Shown here: piece by piece, positions 50,171 through 62,183 of the stretch | How positions within the stretch are numbered: position 1 is the first letter of the stretch | Layout: each line of letters begins with the position of its first letter | Origin: Stutzerimonas kunmingensis | GTDB lineage: Bacteria > Pseudomonadota > Gammaproteobacteria > Pseudomonadales > Pseudomonadaceae | Direction: 5' to 3' | Assembly: GCF_002929225.1 (NCBI RefSeq) | Contig: NZ_PISM01000022.1 | Coordinates: forward strand, 682,001-746,000 | DNA: 64,000 bases | Translations under genes and position numbers: made by a program | The notes under the pieces: generated by a model | Database searches by the model: none | What the model was told of the DNA's origin: nothing | The model's input: only the letters and a program-made list of their open reading frames with translations

Positions 50171-50818
50171 TCACGCGGCAGGCTGGTCGGGATCGTCCGG
50201 CCAGTCGCGGACCAGGCCGCGGAACAGCGGGTCGATCAGCGCCCTGGTATCGACCTCTGGGGCGAACAGTTCGGTGTCGCGCGTCCAGTCGGTGAACAGT
50301 CCGACCACCATGGCATGCAGCGACAGCGCGGCGAGCCGCGGCGTGACGCCGGGGCGCAGGCAGGTCGAGGCGTTGCGCAGCAGGTTTTCGCACAGATCGA
50401 TGAACTGGTTGATGAAGGCGTGGTGACGTTCCTCGGCTTCACGCAGTTCATCGGTGAATTCGCACTTGTGCAGCAGGATGGTGAAGATCCGGCGCTTCTG
50501 CTCGTTGCTGGCCAGGGTGCTGATGGCCTCGACCGTCAGGTTGCGCAGGGCGATCAGTGCCTGCAGCGGCTGCTGCTGATCGCAGCTGCACAGGCGCTCG
50601 GTCATCTGCTCCGGTGGCAGGCGAATCTGGTTGAGCATTTCGTGGAACAGGTGCGCCTTGTTCTGGAAGTGCCAGTACACCGCGCCGCGCGTCACACCGG
50701 CGTCACGGGCGATCTGGTCGAGGCTGGTGTGGGCCACCCCCTTTTCCAGAAACAGCCGCTCGGCAAACGCGAGGATGGCGATACGAGTTTTTTCGGCTTC
50801 TTCTTTGGTTCGGCGCAT
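50171..50818 (-). CDS. nalD: TetR/AcrR-type efflux repressor NalD
   Basis: A 215-residue repressor: N-terminal TetR helix-turn-helix (TSLDQIARDAGVTRGAVYWHF) and a C-terminal drug-binding domain of the AcrR/TtgR/NalD type. In P. aeruginosa, NalD represses mexAB-oprM from a remote locus and lies between a copZ-like gene and a Bcr/CflA exporter, exactly as here; that placement is from memory. No RND operon adjoins it. An AcrR-type operator lies in the gap with the exporter gene. Confidence 0.82.
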   Translation of the reverse strand: MRRTKEEAEKTRIAILAFAERLFLEKGVAHTSLDQIARDAGVTRGAVYWHFQNKAHLFHEMLNQIRLPPEQMTERLCSCDQQQPLQALIALRNLTVEAISTLASNEQKRRIFTILLHKCEFTDELREAEERHHAFINQFIDLCENLLRNASTCLRPGVTPRLAALSLHAMVVGLFTDWTRDTELFAPEVDTRALIDPLFRGLVRDWPDDPDQPAA

Positions 50819-50907
50819 GGGCAGATTCAGGCAGATGACGGCTGCTTCGGGCGTCCAGCAGCGATGGAGGGCGGCCAGTGTAACGGCGCATCTCGTCGTG
50901 ATGCATG

Positions 50908-50930
50908 TTTACAATCGGCGGTGTATGTAA
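50908..50930. promoter_or_regulatory. AcrR/TtgR-type operator between nalD and the exporter gene
   Basis: TTTACA (50908-50913), 11 bases, ATGTAA (50925-50930), the same half sites and spacing as the TtgR operator. It lies 90 bases before nalD and 92 bases before the exporter, so NalD could control both. Confidence 0.6.
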
Positions 50931-51022
50931 CAGCATCTTGCACGCCGGTGCAAATTCCCGGGCACGGTCGAGGTCCCAACAACTCACCCGGCCACGTCTT
51001 CTTTCCAGCTTGCGAGCCTCTG

Positions 51023-52195
51023 ATGTCCCTGCGGATTCTTCTCATACTGGGCGCGCTCAGCGCGTTCGGACCCCTGGCGATCGACATGTACCTGCCGGCG
51101 TTCCCCTTGCTGGCGGAGTCGTTCGGCACCAGTGTCGATCACGTGCAGCTTTCGCTGGCGGCCTATTTCATCGGCCTGGCCATCGGTCAGCTGGTCTACG
51201 GGCCGTTGGCCGATCGCTATGGGCGGCGCGGGCCGCTGCTGGTCGGCGTGACGCTGTTCACCCTGGCATCGCTGGCCAGCGCCTTTGCGCCGTCCATGGA
51301 CTGGCTGATCGGCGTGCGTTTCGTCCAGGCGCTCGGTGGCTGTGCCGGCATGGTGGTAGCGCGTGCCGTGGTGCGTGACCTGTGCGATCCGATGACCAGC
51401 GCCAAGGTGTTCTCGCAGCTGATGCTGGTGATGGGCCTGGCGCCTATCCTCGCGCCGGTGGCGGGCGGCGCGTTGCTGGCGTCGTTCGGCTGGCCGTCGA
51501 TCTTCATCCTGTTGACGCTGTTCAGCGCGATGTGTCTGGTGGCGGTCACGCTCTGGCTGCCGGAAACCTATCCGGCCGGGCTGCCGCGTCAGCCGATGTC
51601 CGGTGCGCTCGGGCAGTATCTGCGGCTGTTCCGTGATCGCTTCTTCATCGGCCACGTGCTGACTGGTGCGCTGTGCATGGCCGGCATGTTCGCCTACATC
51701 ACCGGCTCGCCGTTCGTCTTCATCGAACTGTATGGCGTCAAACCCGAGCATTTCGGCTGGCTGTTCGGCGTCAATGCGGCGGGTTTCATCCTGATGGCGC
51801 AGGTCAACGTGCGGCTGGTGCGCTGGCGCGGGCCGGAGTTCTGGGTGCGGCGCTGGGTGTGGTTCTTCTTCGGCAGTGCGCTGGCGTTGTTGGCAGTGGC
51901 GGCCGCACAGCCCGAATCGCTCTGGCCGTTGCTGATTCCGCTGTTCTGCTGCGTGTCCTGTCTCGGTTGCTTGCTGCCGAACGCCACGGCCTGCGCCATG
52001 GCCGACCAGCGCGCCAATGCCGGCAGCGCCTCGGCCTTGCTCGGCAGCATGCAGTTCACCATTGCCGCCATCGCCGCTTCCGCGGTGGGGGCTTTGCACA
52101 ACGGCACCGCAGTGCCCTTGGCGGCGATCATCAGCCTGTGCGGCCTGCTGGCAACGATCGTCGCCTACACCACGGCGCGCGCCAGTACGGAATGA
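51023..52195 (+). CDS. Bcr/CflA family drug-resistance MFS transporter
   Basis: A 390-residue major facilitator with twelve membrane helices, starting MSLRILLILGALSAFGPLAI. The loop 2-3 signature GPLADRYGRRGPLLVG and the DMYLPAFP motif of the Bcr/CflA subfamily are present. Relatives export bicyclomycin, sulfonamides or chloramphenicol. The ATG at 51023 begins the first helix; the long upstream frame is antisense to nalD. Divergent from nalD with a shared operator. Substrate not predicted. Confidence 0.92.
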   Translation: MSLRILLILGALSAFGPLAIDMYLPAFPLLAESFGTSVDHVQLSLAAYFIGLAIGQLVYGPLADRYGRRGPLLVGVTLFTLASLASAFAPSMDWLIGVRFVQALGGCAGMVVARAVVRDLCDPMTSAKVFSQLMLVMGLAPILAPVAGGALLASFGWPSIFILLTLFSAMCLVAVTLWLPETYPAGLPRQPMSGALGQYLRLFRDRFFIGHVLTGALCMAGMFAYITGSPFVFIELYGVKPEHFGWLFGVNAAGFILMAQVNVRLVRWRGPEFWVRRWVWFFFGSALALLAVAAAQPESLWPLLIPLFCCVSCLGCLLPNATACAMADQRANAGSASALLGSMQFTIAAIAASAVGALHNGTAVPLAAIISLCGLLATIVAYTTARASTE

Positions 52196-52198
52196 CTG

Positions 52199-52363
52199 TC
52201 AGGCGCTGAGTGGCAGGGGATGCGGCGCCTGCAGGCGACGGTGCAGGGTTTCGACGAAGGCGCGTGCTTCGGTTTCGCTGCGAAAGGTGACTTTCTGCCG
52301 GTCGAGGCACACCTGCCAGGCGCTGTCGGGTGACGGCGTCAGCGGGCGGACGAGAATGTGCAT
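52199..52363 (-). CDS. Hypothetical protein, 54 residues
   Basis: A small protein starting MHILVRPLTPSPDSAWQVCL and containing FRSETEARAFVETLH. Start chosen at 52363, with GAGGAG seven bases upstream; an ATG at 52393 gives a longer frame without such a site. The pattern of hydrophobic and charged residues suggests a small alpha/beta fold. No known domain. It is convergent with the exporter and lies before add. Confidence 0.6.
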   Translation of the reverse strand: MHILVRPLTPSPDSAWQVCLDRQKVTFRSETEARAFVETLHRRLQAPHPLPLSA

Positions 52364-52463
52364 GGCGATCTCCTCGTGTGTGGGTCGCCGCACAGTCTAG
52401 GCGCAGCCATGGCTCGCGTGGCGAGCCATGGTGTCGCAGGTGGGCCGGGCGCCGACGAATGGC

Positions 52464-53498
<1,035 letters not shown>

Positions 53499-53617
53499 CT
53501 AGCAATTCTGGATGACAGCCGAATGACCGGTTCATTGCGGCTAGCGCGATTTGGCGATTAATTGACCAGCGGTGTGCAGCCCAGTTCTGACGGGCTCTGG
53601 CGAGGTTGTTCCCAATG

Positions 53618-53626
53618 TTATCCACA
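53618..53626 (+). other. DnaA box (consensus)
   Basis: TTATCCACA, a perfect match to the high-affinity DnaA box TTATNCACA. Confidence 0.75.
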
Positions 53627-53829
53627 AAGTTCTCCACTCATTCGGGCATAACCTCAAGCTGGCAGAACGCGATTGATAGCAAAACGTCAGTAGCCGACTG
53701 GCCAGTCAAAAAACACAGTAATTCAAGCGCTTAACGCACCCCGTTGGGGCGCGTTAGGCTGTTTGATCAAAAATTGTGCAGTTTTCCCGAGCGCCCGCCG
53801 CGAGCGCTTTCCAGGCGGCCATACAATTG

Positions 53830-53864
53830 TTATCCACAATTGCGTCCACAGTATTTGTGGGCAA
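53830..53864. other. DnaA box cluster
   Basis: A perfect TTATCCACA at 53830-53838, a weak GCGTCCACA at 53842-53850 and an inverted weak box TGTGGGCAA at 53856-53864 (TTGCCCACA on the minus strand). Packed within 35 bases directly at the yigZ stop. Confidence 0.65.
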
Positions 53865-53872
53865 CGACGCGT

Positions 53873-54460
53873 CTAGTCCATGGCTTCCAGCTGGCTGCGC
53901 CCGCGGGTGATATCAGCGAGCAATCTCTCCAGCGGCTGCAGCTGAGCGGCGGGAAGCGCAATCTCCAGGGTCGCGCCTTCGGCATCGAAATGCTCGGCTT
54001 CCAGCAGCGCCTCGAATTCCGCCAGGCGTGCCTTGAACAGCGCCAGCTCGGCGAAGCGGCAATGACAGCGACAGCGCGAGCGCGACACCAGCTCGCTGCG
54101 TTCGCCGGCCTGCAGGCACTTTGCCGTGGTGCCGCCATAGGCACGGGCCAGGCCGCCAGTGCCGAGCTTGATGCCGCCGAACCAGCGGATCACCACCACC
54201 GCGACCCGGTCGAAGTCCTGCCCTTCGATGGCGGTGAGCATCGGCCGACCTGCCGTACCGCCGGGCTCGCCGTCGTCGCTGAAACGGTATTGGTTGCCGA
54301 CCTTCCACGCCCAGCAGCTGTGGGTCGCCGTGGGATCGCTGACCGCCTGGACGAACGTCTGTGCTTCCTCCGGGCTTTGCACCGGTGCGGCCTTGGCCAG
54401 GAAGCGGCTTTTGCTGATGACTTCCAGCAATTCGCAGGGCGCGGACAGGGTGAAGGGCAT
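53873..54460 (-). CDS. yigZ: YigZ/IMPACT family protein
   Basis: A 195-residue cytoplasmic protein with the UPF0029/IMPACT N-terminal domain: SKSRFLAKAAPV, FSDDGEPGGTAGRPML and VVVIRWFGGIKLGTGGL are the family's landmarks, followed by a DUF1949-type C-terminal domain. Eukaryotic IMPACT modulates Gcn2; the bacterial role is not firmly known, though nucleic-acid binding has been suggested. Its stop touches the DnaA-box cluster. Start at 54460. Confidence 0.9.
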   Translation of the reverse strand: MPFTLSAPCELLEVISKSRFLAKAAPVQSPEEAQTFVQAVSDPTATHSCWAWKVGNQYRFSDDGEPGGTAGRPMLTAIEGQDFDRVAVVVIRWFGGIKLGTGGLARAYGGTTAKCLQAGERSELVSRSRCRCHCRFAELALFKARLAEFEALLEAEHFDAEGATLEIALPAAQLQPLERLLADITRGRSQLEAMD

Positions 54461-54581
54461 GGCAGTTACGGCGTCGGTGATGGTTTACGGGGTGGCCATT
54501 GTAGCGGTGCCGCTGCGGCTGCGCTGCGTCGTACCGCATGGCCCGTCCGGCGAACGGATTGAACTTCGATGGATCGACCAA

Positions 54582-54600
54582 CGCCCTACCTAGTAGGGCG
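54582..54600. promoter_or_regulatory. Perfect inverted repeat upstream of the copper-storage gene
   Basis: CGCCCTAC-CTA-GTAGGGCG (54582-54600), in the divergent gap between yigZ and the copper-storage gene, 74 bases before its start. Possible operator or leader hairpin; no named regulator recognised. Confidence 0.45.
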
Positions 54601-54673
54601 CGGTTCGCGCGCATGACCTGAAGAAGGTCCCGCCGTACCGCATTTCGCTGGCACATCAGATGGAGGAAATTCC

Positions 54674-55003
54674 ATGCTCAATTCCAGTTACCAGTCATGT
54701 ATCCAGGCCTGTTCCAATTGCGCACTGGTCTGCGAGACCTGCGCGGCATCCTGCTTGCGCGAGGACGACGTGAAGATGATGGCGCGCTGCATCGAACTCG
54801 ATCGTGACTGCGCCGACATGTGTGCGATCGCAGCAGTGCTGATGACCCGCGACAGTGCCTATGCCAAAGCCGTCTGCAAGCTTTGCGCGCAGGTCTGTCG
54901 CGATTGCGCCGAGGAGTGCGGCAAGCACAAGCACGACCATTGCCAGGCCTGCGCCGAGGCCTGTCGCAAGTGCGCTGAAGAGTGCGAAAAGATGTCTGCC
55001 TGA
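54674..55003 (+). CDS. Cytosolic four-helix copper-storage protein (Csp3/DUF326 type)
   Basis: A 109-residue helical-bundle protein with 19 cysteines spaced mostly CxxC or CxxxC along four helices (QSCIQACSNC, CETCAASC, CKLCAQVCRDCAEEC, CQACAEACRKCAEEC). Known Csp proteins bind many Cu(I) ions inside the bundle. No signal peptide, so it belongs to the cytosolic Csp3 class. GGAGG lies before the ATG. Copper chaperone and exporter genes lie 4-7 kb upstream. Followed by a strong terminator. Confidence 0.9.
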   Translation: MLNSSYQSCIQACSNCALVCETCAASCLREDDVKMMARCIELDRDCADMCAIAAVLMTRDSAYAKAVCKLCAQVCRDCAEECGKHKHDHCQACAEACRKCAEECEKMSA

Positions 55004-55020
55004 TCGGTCGCCGATTCGGA

Positions 55021-55042
55021 GGGCCGCAGCTGCGGCCCTTTT
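55021..55042 (+). terminator. Rho-independent terminator of the copper-storage gene
   Basis: The perfect palindrome GGGCCGCAGCTGCGGCCC (55021-55038) followed by TTTT. It lies 17 bases after the stop and just before the convergent DUF1826 stop. Confidence 0.85.
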
Positions 55043-55045
55043 GCC

Positions 55046-55689
55046 TCAGCTCAGCCAGTCCAGCGTCAGGATCAGACGGCGCTCAGCCGTTGCCGCCTGC
55101 GGCGAGCGATGAATGATCCCGGCGCCTTCGTTACCCAGCCATTTCTCCCCCTTGAACAACGCCACATCGCCAGCGCCAAGTCGCTCGATGGCCGCCGCGT
55201 CAGTCGGTTCGGCTGCCGGATCGCCCAGGCGCCGACGCTGCATGCCGCCCTCATGAAGCCATTCGCTGCCTGCGCCGGCGTAGGTGGTGATCAGCCGCAG
55301 CGGTACATGATCGACGTGAAAGCGCGGGCACATGGGCTTGTCCAGCATGCGCAGACGCAAGCCAATGCGCCGCGCATCGACCAGGCAGCTGAACGCCCGC
55401 ACCAGCCAGGCCACGTCGGCGACGAAACCGGCATGGCCGGCAATGTCCCGATAGGCCGCCGCCAGGGTTGGCAGCTGCAGCTCACCGTCGTCGGTCGCTT
55501 CGAGGGTCAGCGATTCCGCCAGCGGCTCGCCCAGGGCCAGGAGTGTCTCGGCGAACTCGGCAATGTGCAGCGGCAGCTGGCGCTGCCATCCCGTGAGGTT
55601 GACCCCGTCGCGCAGCGCCTCGCCAAGTATCTCCGGAGTGTCGCCCAGCAGCTGGCGCGGCTGCGGGCGGACGATCTGCTGCGCCAGCA

Positions 55690-55690
<1 letters not shown>
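55046..55690 (-). CDS. DUF1826 protein, third gene of the Zur operon
   Basis: A 214-residue cytoplasmic protein of unknown function. The C-terminal half has His125-Val-Asp127 (CPRFHVDHVPL), a distal His194 (AGIIHRSPQ) and Arg204/205 ten residues on (ERRLILTLDW). This spacing resembles the HxD...H...R set of Fe(II)/2-oxoglutarate oxygenases; that is my inference. The start at 55690 overlaps the upstream GTPase stop (TGATG), so translation is coupled; the frame to 55762 is not used. By memory, P. aeruginosa has the same gene after its zigA homologue. Confidence 0.85.
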
Positions 55691-56892
<1,202 letters not shown>

Positions 56893-56901
56893 GGCGGTCT
56901 C

Positions 56902-57306
56902 TCAGGCGGATCGTTGGTGTTTTTCGCGCTGTTCCTGGCGTTGTTTCGCCTCGATGGACAGCGTCGTGGTGGGGCGCAGCAACAGGCGCTGCAGGCCGAT
57001 GGGTTCGCCGGTTTCGGCGCACCAGCCGTATTCGCCGCGGGCAATGGCATCCAGCGCTTCGTCGATCTTGTCGAGCAGCTTTTTCTCCCGCTCGAGCACA
57101 CGCAGCTGCCACTGACGCTGTTCCTCGGCGCTGCCGATATCCGCCGGATCGCTGCTTGGCTCCTGTTCGCGCAGCGCCTGGAATTCTTCCTCGATACGCG
57201 CCTGCAGCTCGGCACGCTGGTGCAAAAGCAGGTCGCGGAAGAAGGCCTGCTGCTCTGCGTTCATGTACGCCTCGGCGGGCTGGGCGAGTAGTTCGGCTTC
57301 GGTCAT
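56902..57306 (-). CDS. dksA2: Zinc-independent DksA paralogue DksA2
   Basis: Binds RNA polymerase in the secondary channel and can replace DksA when zinc is scarce. 134 residues: coiled coil with the acidic tip DPADIGSAEEQ, then the globular domain in which the zinc cysteines are nearly gone (Cys96, Thr99, Ser117, Ala120 at the four positions). P. aeruginosa DksA2 is known to keep two. First gene of the Zur operon; its start is 30 bases from the Zur box. Confidence 0.92.
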   Translation of the reverse strand: MTEAELLAQPAEAYMNAEQQAFFRDLLLHQRAELQARIEEEFQALREQEPSSDPADIGSAEEQRQWQLRVLEREKKLLDKIDEALDAIARGEYGWCAETGEPIGLQRLLLRPTTTLSIEAKQRQEQREKHQRSA

Positions 57307-57336
57307 GAGCGGGTGCCCGGCAAGGTTGATTGATTA

Positions 57337-57349
57337 GTTATAACATAAC
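57337..57349. promoter_or_regulatory. Zur operator of the dksA2-zigA-DUF1826 operon
   Basis: GTTAT-AAC-ATAAC, a palindrome matching the Zur box core (GTTATNNNATAAC), extended by flanking TTA and ATT. Positioned 30 bases before dksA2 where it would block the promoter when zinc is abundant. Confidence 0.85.
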
Positions 57350-57466
57350 ATTTGCAGTCGATACGAGTGTGTATTGGGTAGTGGCGGGCGTTGCGCGAAG
57401 GATGAGTAGGCTTGAATCGGGTTACGAGGATGTTGCGATAGCGGCCTTGTCGCCGGCTTGGGGCGA

Positions 57467-57550
57467 GTTGAAGCCCACCCTACGAGGGATGCGACGTGGA
57501 GCGCAGGCGCAGAAGGCTTTGAGGTTTTGTAGGGTGGACTTCAGCCCACC
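57467..57550. repeat. Inverted-repeat pair of a GTAGGGTGG-type dispersed palindrome
   Basis: GTTGAAGCCCACCCTAC (57467-57483) and GTAGGGTGGACTTCAGCCCACC (from 57529) face each other 45 bases apart, matching at 15 of 17 positions. Each right-hand unit is itself a small palindrome (GGTGG...CCACC). I recall very similar GTAGGGTGGGCT repeats scattered in many proteobacterial genomes. It lies between the Zur box and rutF; the 300-base gap holds nothing else I can name. Confidence 0.6.
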
Positions 57551-57605
57551 GTATTCGCCACCGCGGATGCGCCCAAGCCCGCCCGATGGGAGAGCATTCG
57601 TTTGC

Positions 57606-58130
57606 TCAGCTGCTTGAAAGGCCATGGTAGTTACGGCCGAAGTACACCAGCGCATCGCTGCTGTCGCGGCGGTACACGGCGAGCACTTCGCAGTAGAGGA
57701 TGTCGTGGGTGCCGACGCTGGCGCTGTGGCTGATGCGGCAGTCGAACGACACCGTCGCGCCGTCGAGCAGCGGCGAGCCCGTCACTCCTACACTCCAATG
57801 CGCCGCTGCGAAGCGCTCGGCCATGGGCGTCTTGCCGCCGAACAGGTTGGACAAGTCCCGCTGTGCGCCGGCCAGGGTGTTCACGCACAGCTGCCCGTTG
57901 GCGGTGACGATCGGGTACGCCGAGGCGGTCCGGTTCAGGCATACCAGCAGCGTCGGCGGTTCGTCGGTGACGCTGCACACCGCGGTGGCGGTGAAGCCGG
58001 CGCGCCCGCTGGGGCCGTCGGTGGTGATGATGTTGACCGCCGCGGCCAGGCGCGCCATGGCGTCGCGGTAGTCCTCACGAATCACTGGAGCGCTGAATTG
58101 ACTGGTGGTTTCGCATTGAGCCAGTTGCAT
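57606..58130 (-). CDS. rutF: Flavin reductase RutF
   Basis: Supplies reduced FMN to the RutA monooxygenase. 174 residues with the NAD(P)H:flavin reductase fold ([35 protein letters not shown] region, then [16 protein letters not shown]). Start at 58130; longer frames are shadows. Last gene of the rut operon, 13 bases after rutE. Confidence 0.92.
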   Translation of the reverse strand: MQLAQCETTSQFSAPVIREDYRDAMARLAAAVNIITTDGPSGRAGFTATAVCSVTDEPPTLLVCLNRTASAYPIVTANGQLCVNTLAGAQRDLSNLFGGKTPMAERFAAAHWSVGVTGSPLLDGATVSFDCRISHSASVGTHDILYCEVLAVYRRDSSDALVYFGRNYHGLSSS

Positions 58131-58143
58131 GGTCGGTTCTCCA

Positions 58144-58734
58144 TCAGGCGAGGACGCAGGCGCGGTCGAAGGGTAGGCGTGGCAGGCGGTCGCGCAGCTT
58201 GCTGGCATCGCCGTAGCCGAGGTTGATCAGCAGGTTTGATTTCCAGCTCGTGCCAGCGAAGAAAGCGGCATCCAGCGCCTTGCCGTCGAAGCCGGACATC
58301 GGTCCGCAATCGAGCCCCAAAGCGCGGGCAGCGAGGATCAGATAACCGGCCTGCAGCGAGCTGTTACGCAGCGCGTTCTCGGTGATCAGCGCCGGCTGCC
58401 CGGCGTACCAGCTGCGGGCGTCGGCGAAGGGAAACAGCTCCGGCAGGATTTCCGGAAAGTCCTCGTCATAGGCGACGATCACCGTGACCGGCGCGGCCAT
58501 GGTCTTTTCCAGATTGCCCTTGGACAGGCAGGGCGCGAGCTTCTGCTTGCCCTCGGCGCTGCGCACGAAGACAAAGCGGCCGGGACAGCTGTTGACTGCG
58601 GTGGGGCCGAGGCGGACGTACTCGTAGAGCTGTTTGAGCAGGGCGTCGGGCACCGGCTTGTCCAGCCAGGCGCTGTGGGTGCGGGCCTCGCTGAACAGCG
58701 TCGCGAGGGCATTTGAGTCGATGGGGGCGTGCAT
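58144..58734 (-). CDS. rutE: Malonic semialdehyde reductase RutE (nitroreductase family)
   Basis: Reduces toxic malonic semialdehyde to 3-hydroxypropionate at the end of the pathway. 196 residues, FMN-dependent nitroreductase fold, with [17 protein letters not shown] near the start and [11 protein letters not shown] toward the end. Start at 58734; ten bases after rutD. Confidence 0.92.
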   Translation of the reverse strand: MHAPIDSNALATLFSEARTHSAWLDKPVPDALLKQLYEYVRLGPTAVNSCPGRFVFVRSAEGKQKLAPCLSKGNLEKTMAAPVTVIVAYDEDFPEILPELFPFADARSWYAGQPALITENALRNSSLQAGYLILAARALGLDCGPMSGFDGKALDAAFFAGTSWKSNLLINLGYGDASKLRDRLPRLPFDRACVLA

Positions 58735-58744
58735 GTTCGGGTCC

Positions 58745-59542
58745 TCAGGCTGCTGCGACCTGTCCGCATTGCTCGGCAAGATGGTCCAGCAGGATCTGGT
58801 TGAAGGGTTCGCTGTCGCTGACGCTGGACGCGTGGCCACCGTAGTTCAGCAACGCCAGCTGGGCGTTGGGCATCACCTCGGCCAGGTGCTGCGAACGCTG
58901 CCACGGCACCAGCATGTCGTCGCGGTTGGCGATCAGCAGGGTCGGGGTGGTGATGCGTGGCAGCTCGGCCTCGACATCGAAGGCCAGCAGCGCTTCGATG
59001 CGCCGCACCAGATTCATCGTCGGCGGAAAGTGCGCCAGTGCATGGGCATCGTCGCGTGCCAGTCGCTCGCTGTTGGCTGCGATCCAGTCGGCCGGGTAGA
59101 GGAACAGCGACTGCGCCTGCACATAGGCGGCCGGGCCGCTGTCGTGCAGCAGTTTCAGGCGCACCGCGAAACAGCGCGCACTGTGCGGGTTGGGGCTGCT
59201 CCAGGCATTGATCGGCACCAGGCTCTGCAACAGCTGCGGCCGCAGCAGGGCGATCTGCAAGCCGACCAGCCCACCGAGGGCATGGCCGATGAAGTGGCAG
59301 CGGCGGATGCCCAGGGTGTCCAGCAGCTCCAGCAATTCCACTGCCATGGACTCGATGGAATAGCCTGCCGGCAGGTTCGCCGGGCTCCTGTTGGTCCCCA
59401 ACTGGTCGTAGACCAGCACCCGGTAGTCCTGGGTCAGCGCCGGCAGCTGCGGCGTCCAGAAGGCAGCGGCGCCGCCGAGGCCGGAACTGAGCACCAGGGT
59501 CGGTGCATCCGGCTCCATGCGGCCATGAAGTTCGTAGTGCAT
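58745..59542 (-). CDS. rutD: Aminoacrylate hydrolase RutD
   Basis: Speeds hydrolysis of 3-aminoacrylate to malonic semialdehyde and ammonia. 265 residues, alpha/beta hydrolase fold with [12 protein letters not shown] oxyanion region. The nucleophile elbow reads GHALGG, with Ala where hydrolases have Ser, a feature of the RutD family as I recall it. Start at 59542; a 63-base gap follows rutC. Confidence 0.92.
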   Translation of the reverse strand: MHYELHGRMEPDAPTLVLSSGLGGAAAFWTPQLPALTQDYRVLVYDQLGTNRSPANLPAGYSIESMAVELLELLDTLGIRRCHFIGHALGGLVGLQIALLRPQLLQSLVPINAWSSPNPHSARCFAVRLKLLHDSGPAAYVQAQSLFLYPADWIAANSERLARDDAHALAHFPPTMNLVRRIEALLAFDVEAELPRITTPTLLIANRDDMLVPWQRSQHLAEVMPNAQLALLNYGGHASSVSDSEPFNQILLDHLAEQCGQVAAA

Positions 59543-59605
59543 GTCACTCCCTCCGTGCAGTATCAGCGGGCCGCCGGCGCGCCGGCTGGCCCGCTCCGGC
59601 AGGTG

Positions 59606-61900
<2,295 letters not shown>

Positions 61901-61970
61901 GGGTAGCACCTCTGTACGCAATGGCTAGAAAGCGCTGCCCGAACGTGACGGGCAGGGTCGAGGGTGCATT

Positions 61971-61986
61971 AGCAGGATGCAGGCCA
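61971..61986 (-). promoter_or_regulatory. Sigma-54-like promoter of the rut operon
   Basis: On the minus strand TGGCCTG-CATC-CTGCT, with GG (-24) and GC (-12) exactly 10 bases apart. Matches most of TGGCACG-N4-TTGCW. The leader to rutA would be about 60 bases. E. coli rut is NtrC-controlled, so the match is biologically sensible. Confidence 0.6.
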
Positions 61987-62041
61987 GAAAGTTAATTTCC
62001 TTTTTTATCAACGAGATAAGTTGCTTGTGTGGTGCGATGTG

Positions 62042-62053
62042 GACCATTTGGTC
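62042..62053. promoter_or_regulatory. RutR operator
   Basis: GACCA-TT-TGGTC, a perfect palindrome identical to the core of the E. coli RutR site TTGACCA-N2-TGGTCAA. It lies between rutA and rutR, about 56 bases upstream of the sigma-54 -24 element. Confidence 0.75.
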
Positions 62054-62183
62054 TGAATCGGAGCACCTGGTTTGTGCGCGGCGCACGAAGATCGTGCAGC
62101 AGTCGCTTGCTGCCTTCGTCGCTCGTGCGTCGCACGCTCGCCGCGCTACAGTAGCGCCTCGTTCGAACCCATCCGGTAATCCC

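Noticed and set aside
53600-53872. A chromosomal origin (oriC)
   Set aside because: No dnaA, rpmH, dnaN or gidA nearby and only two consensus boxes; kept only as a DnaA-binding cluster.
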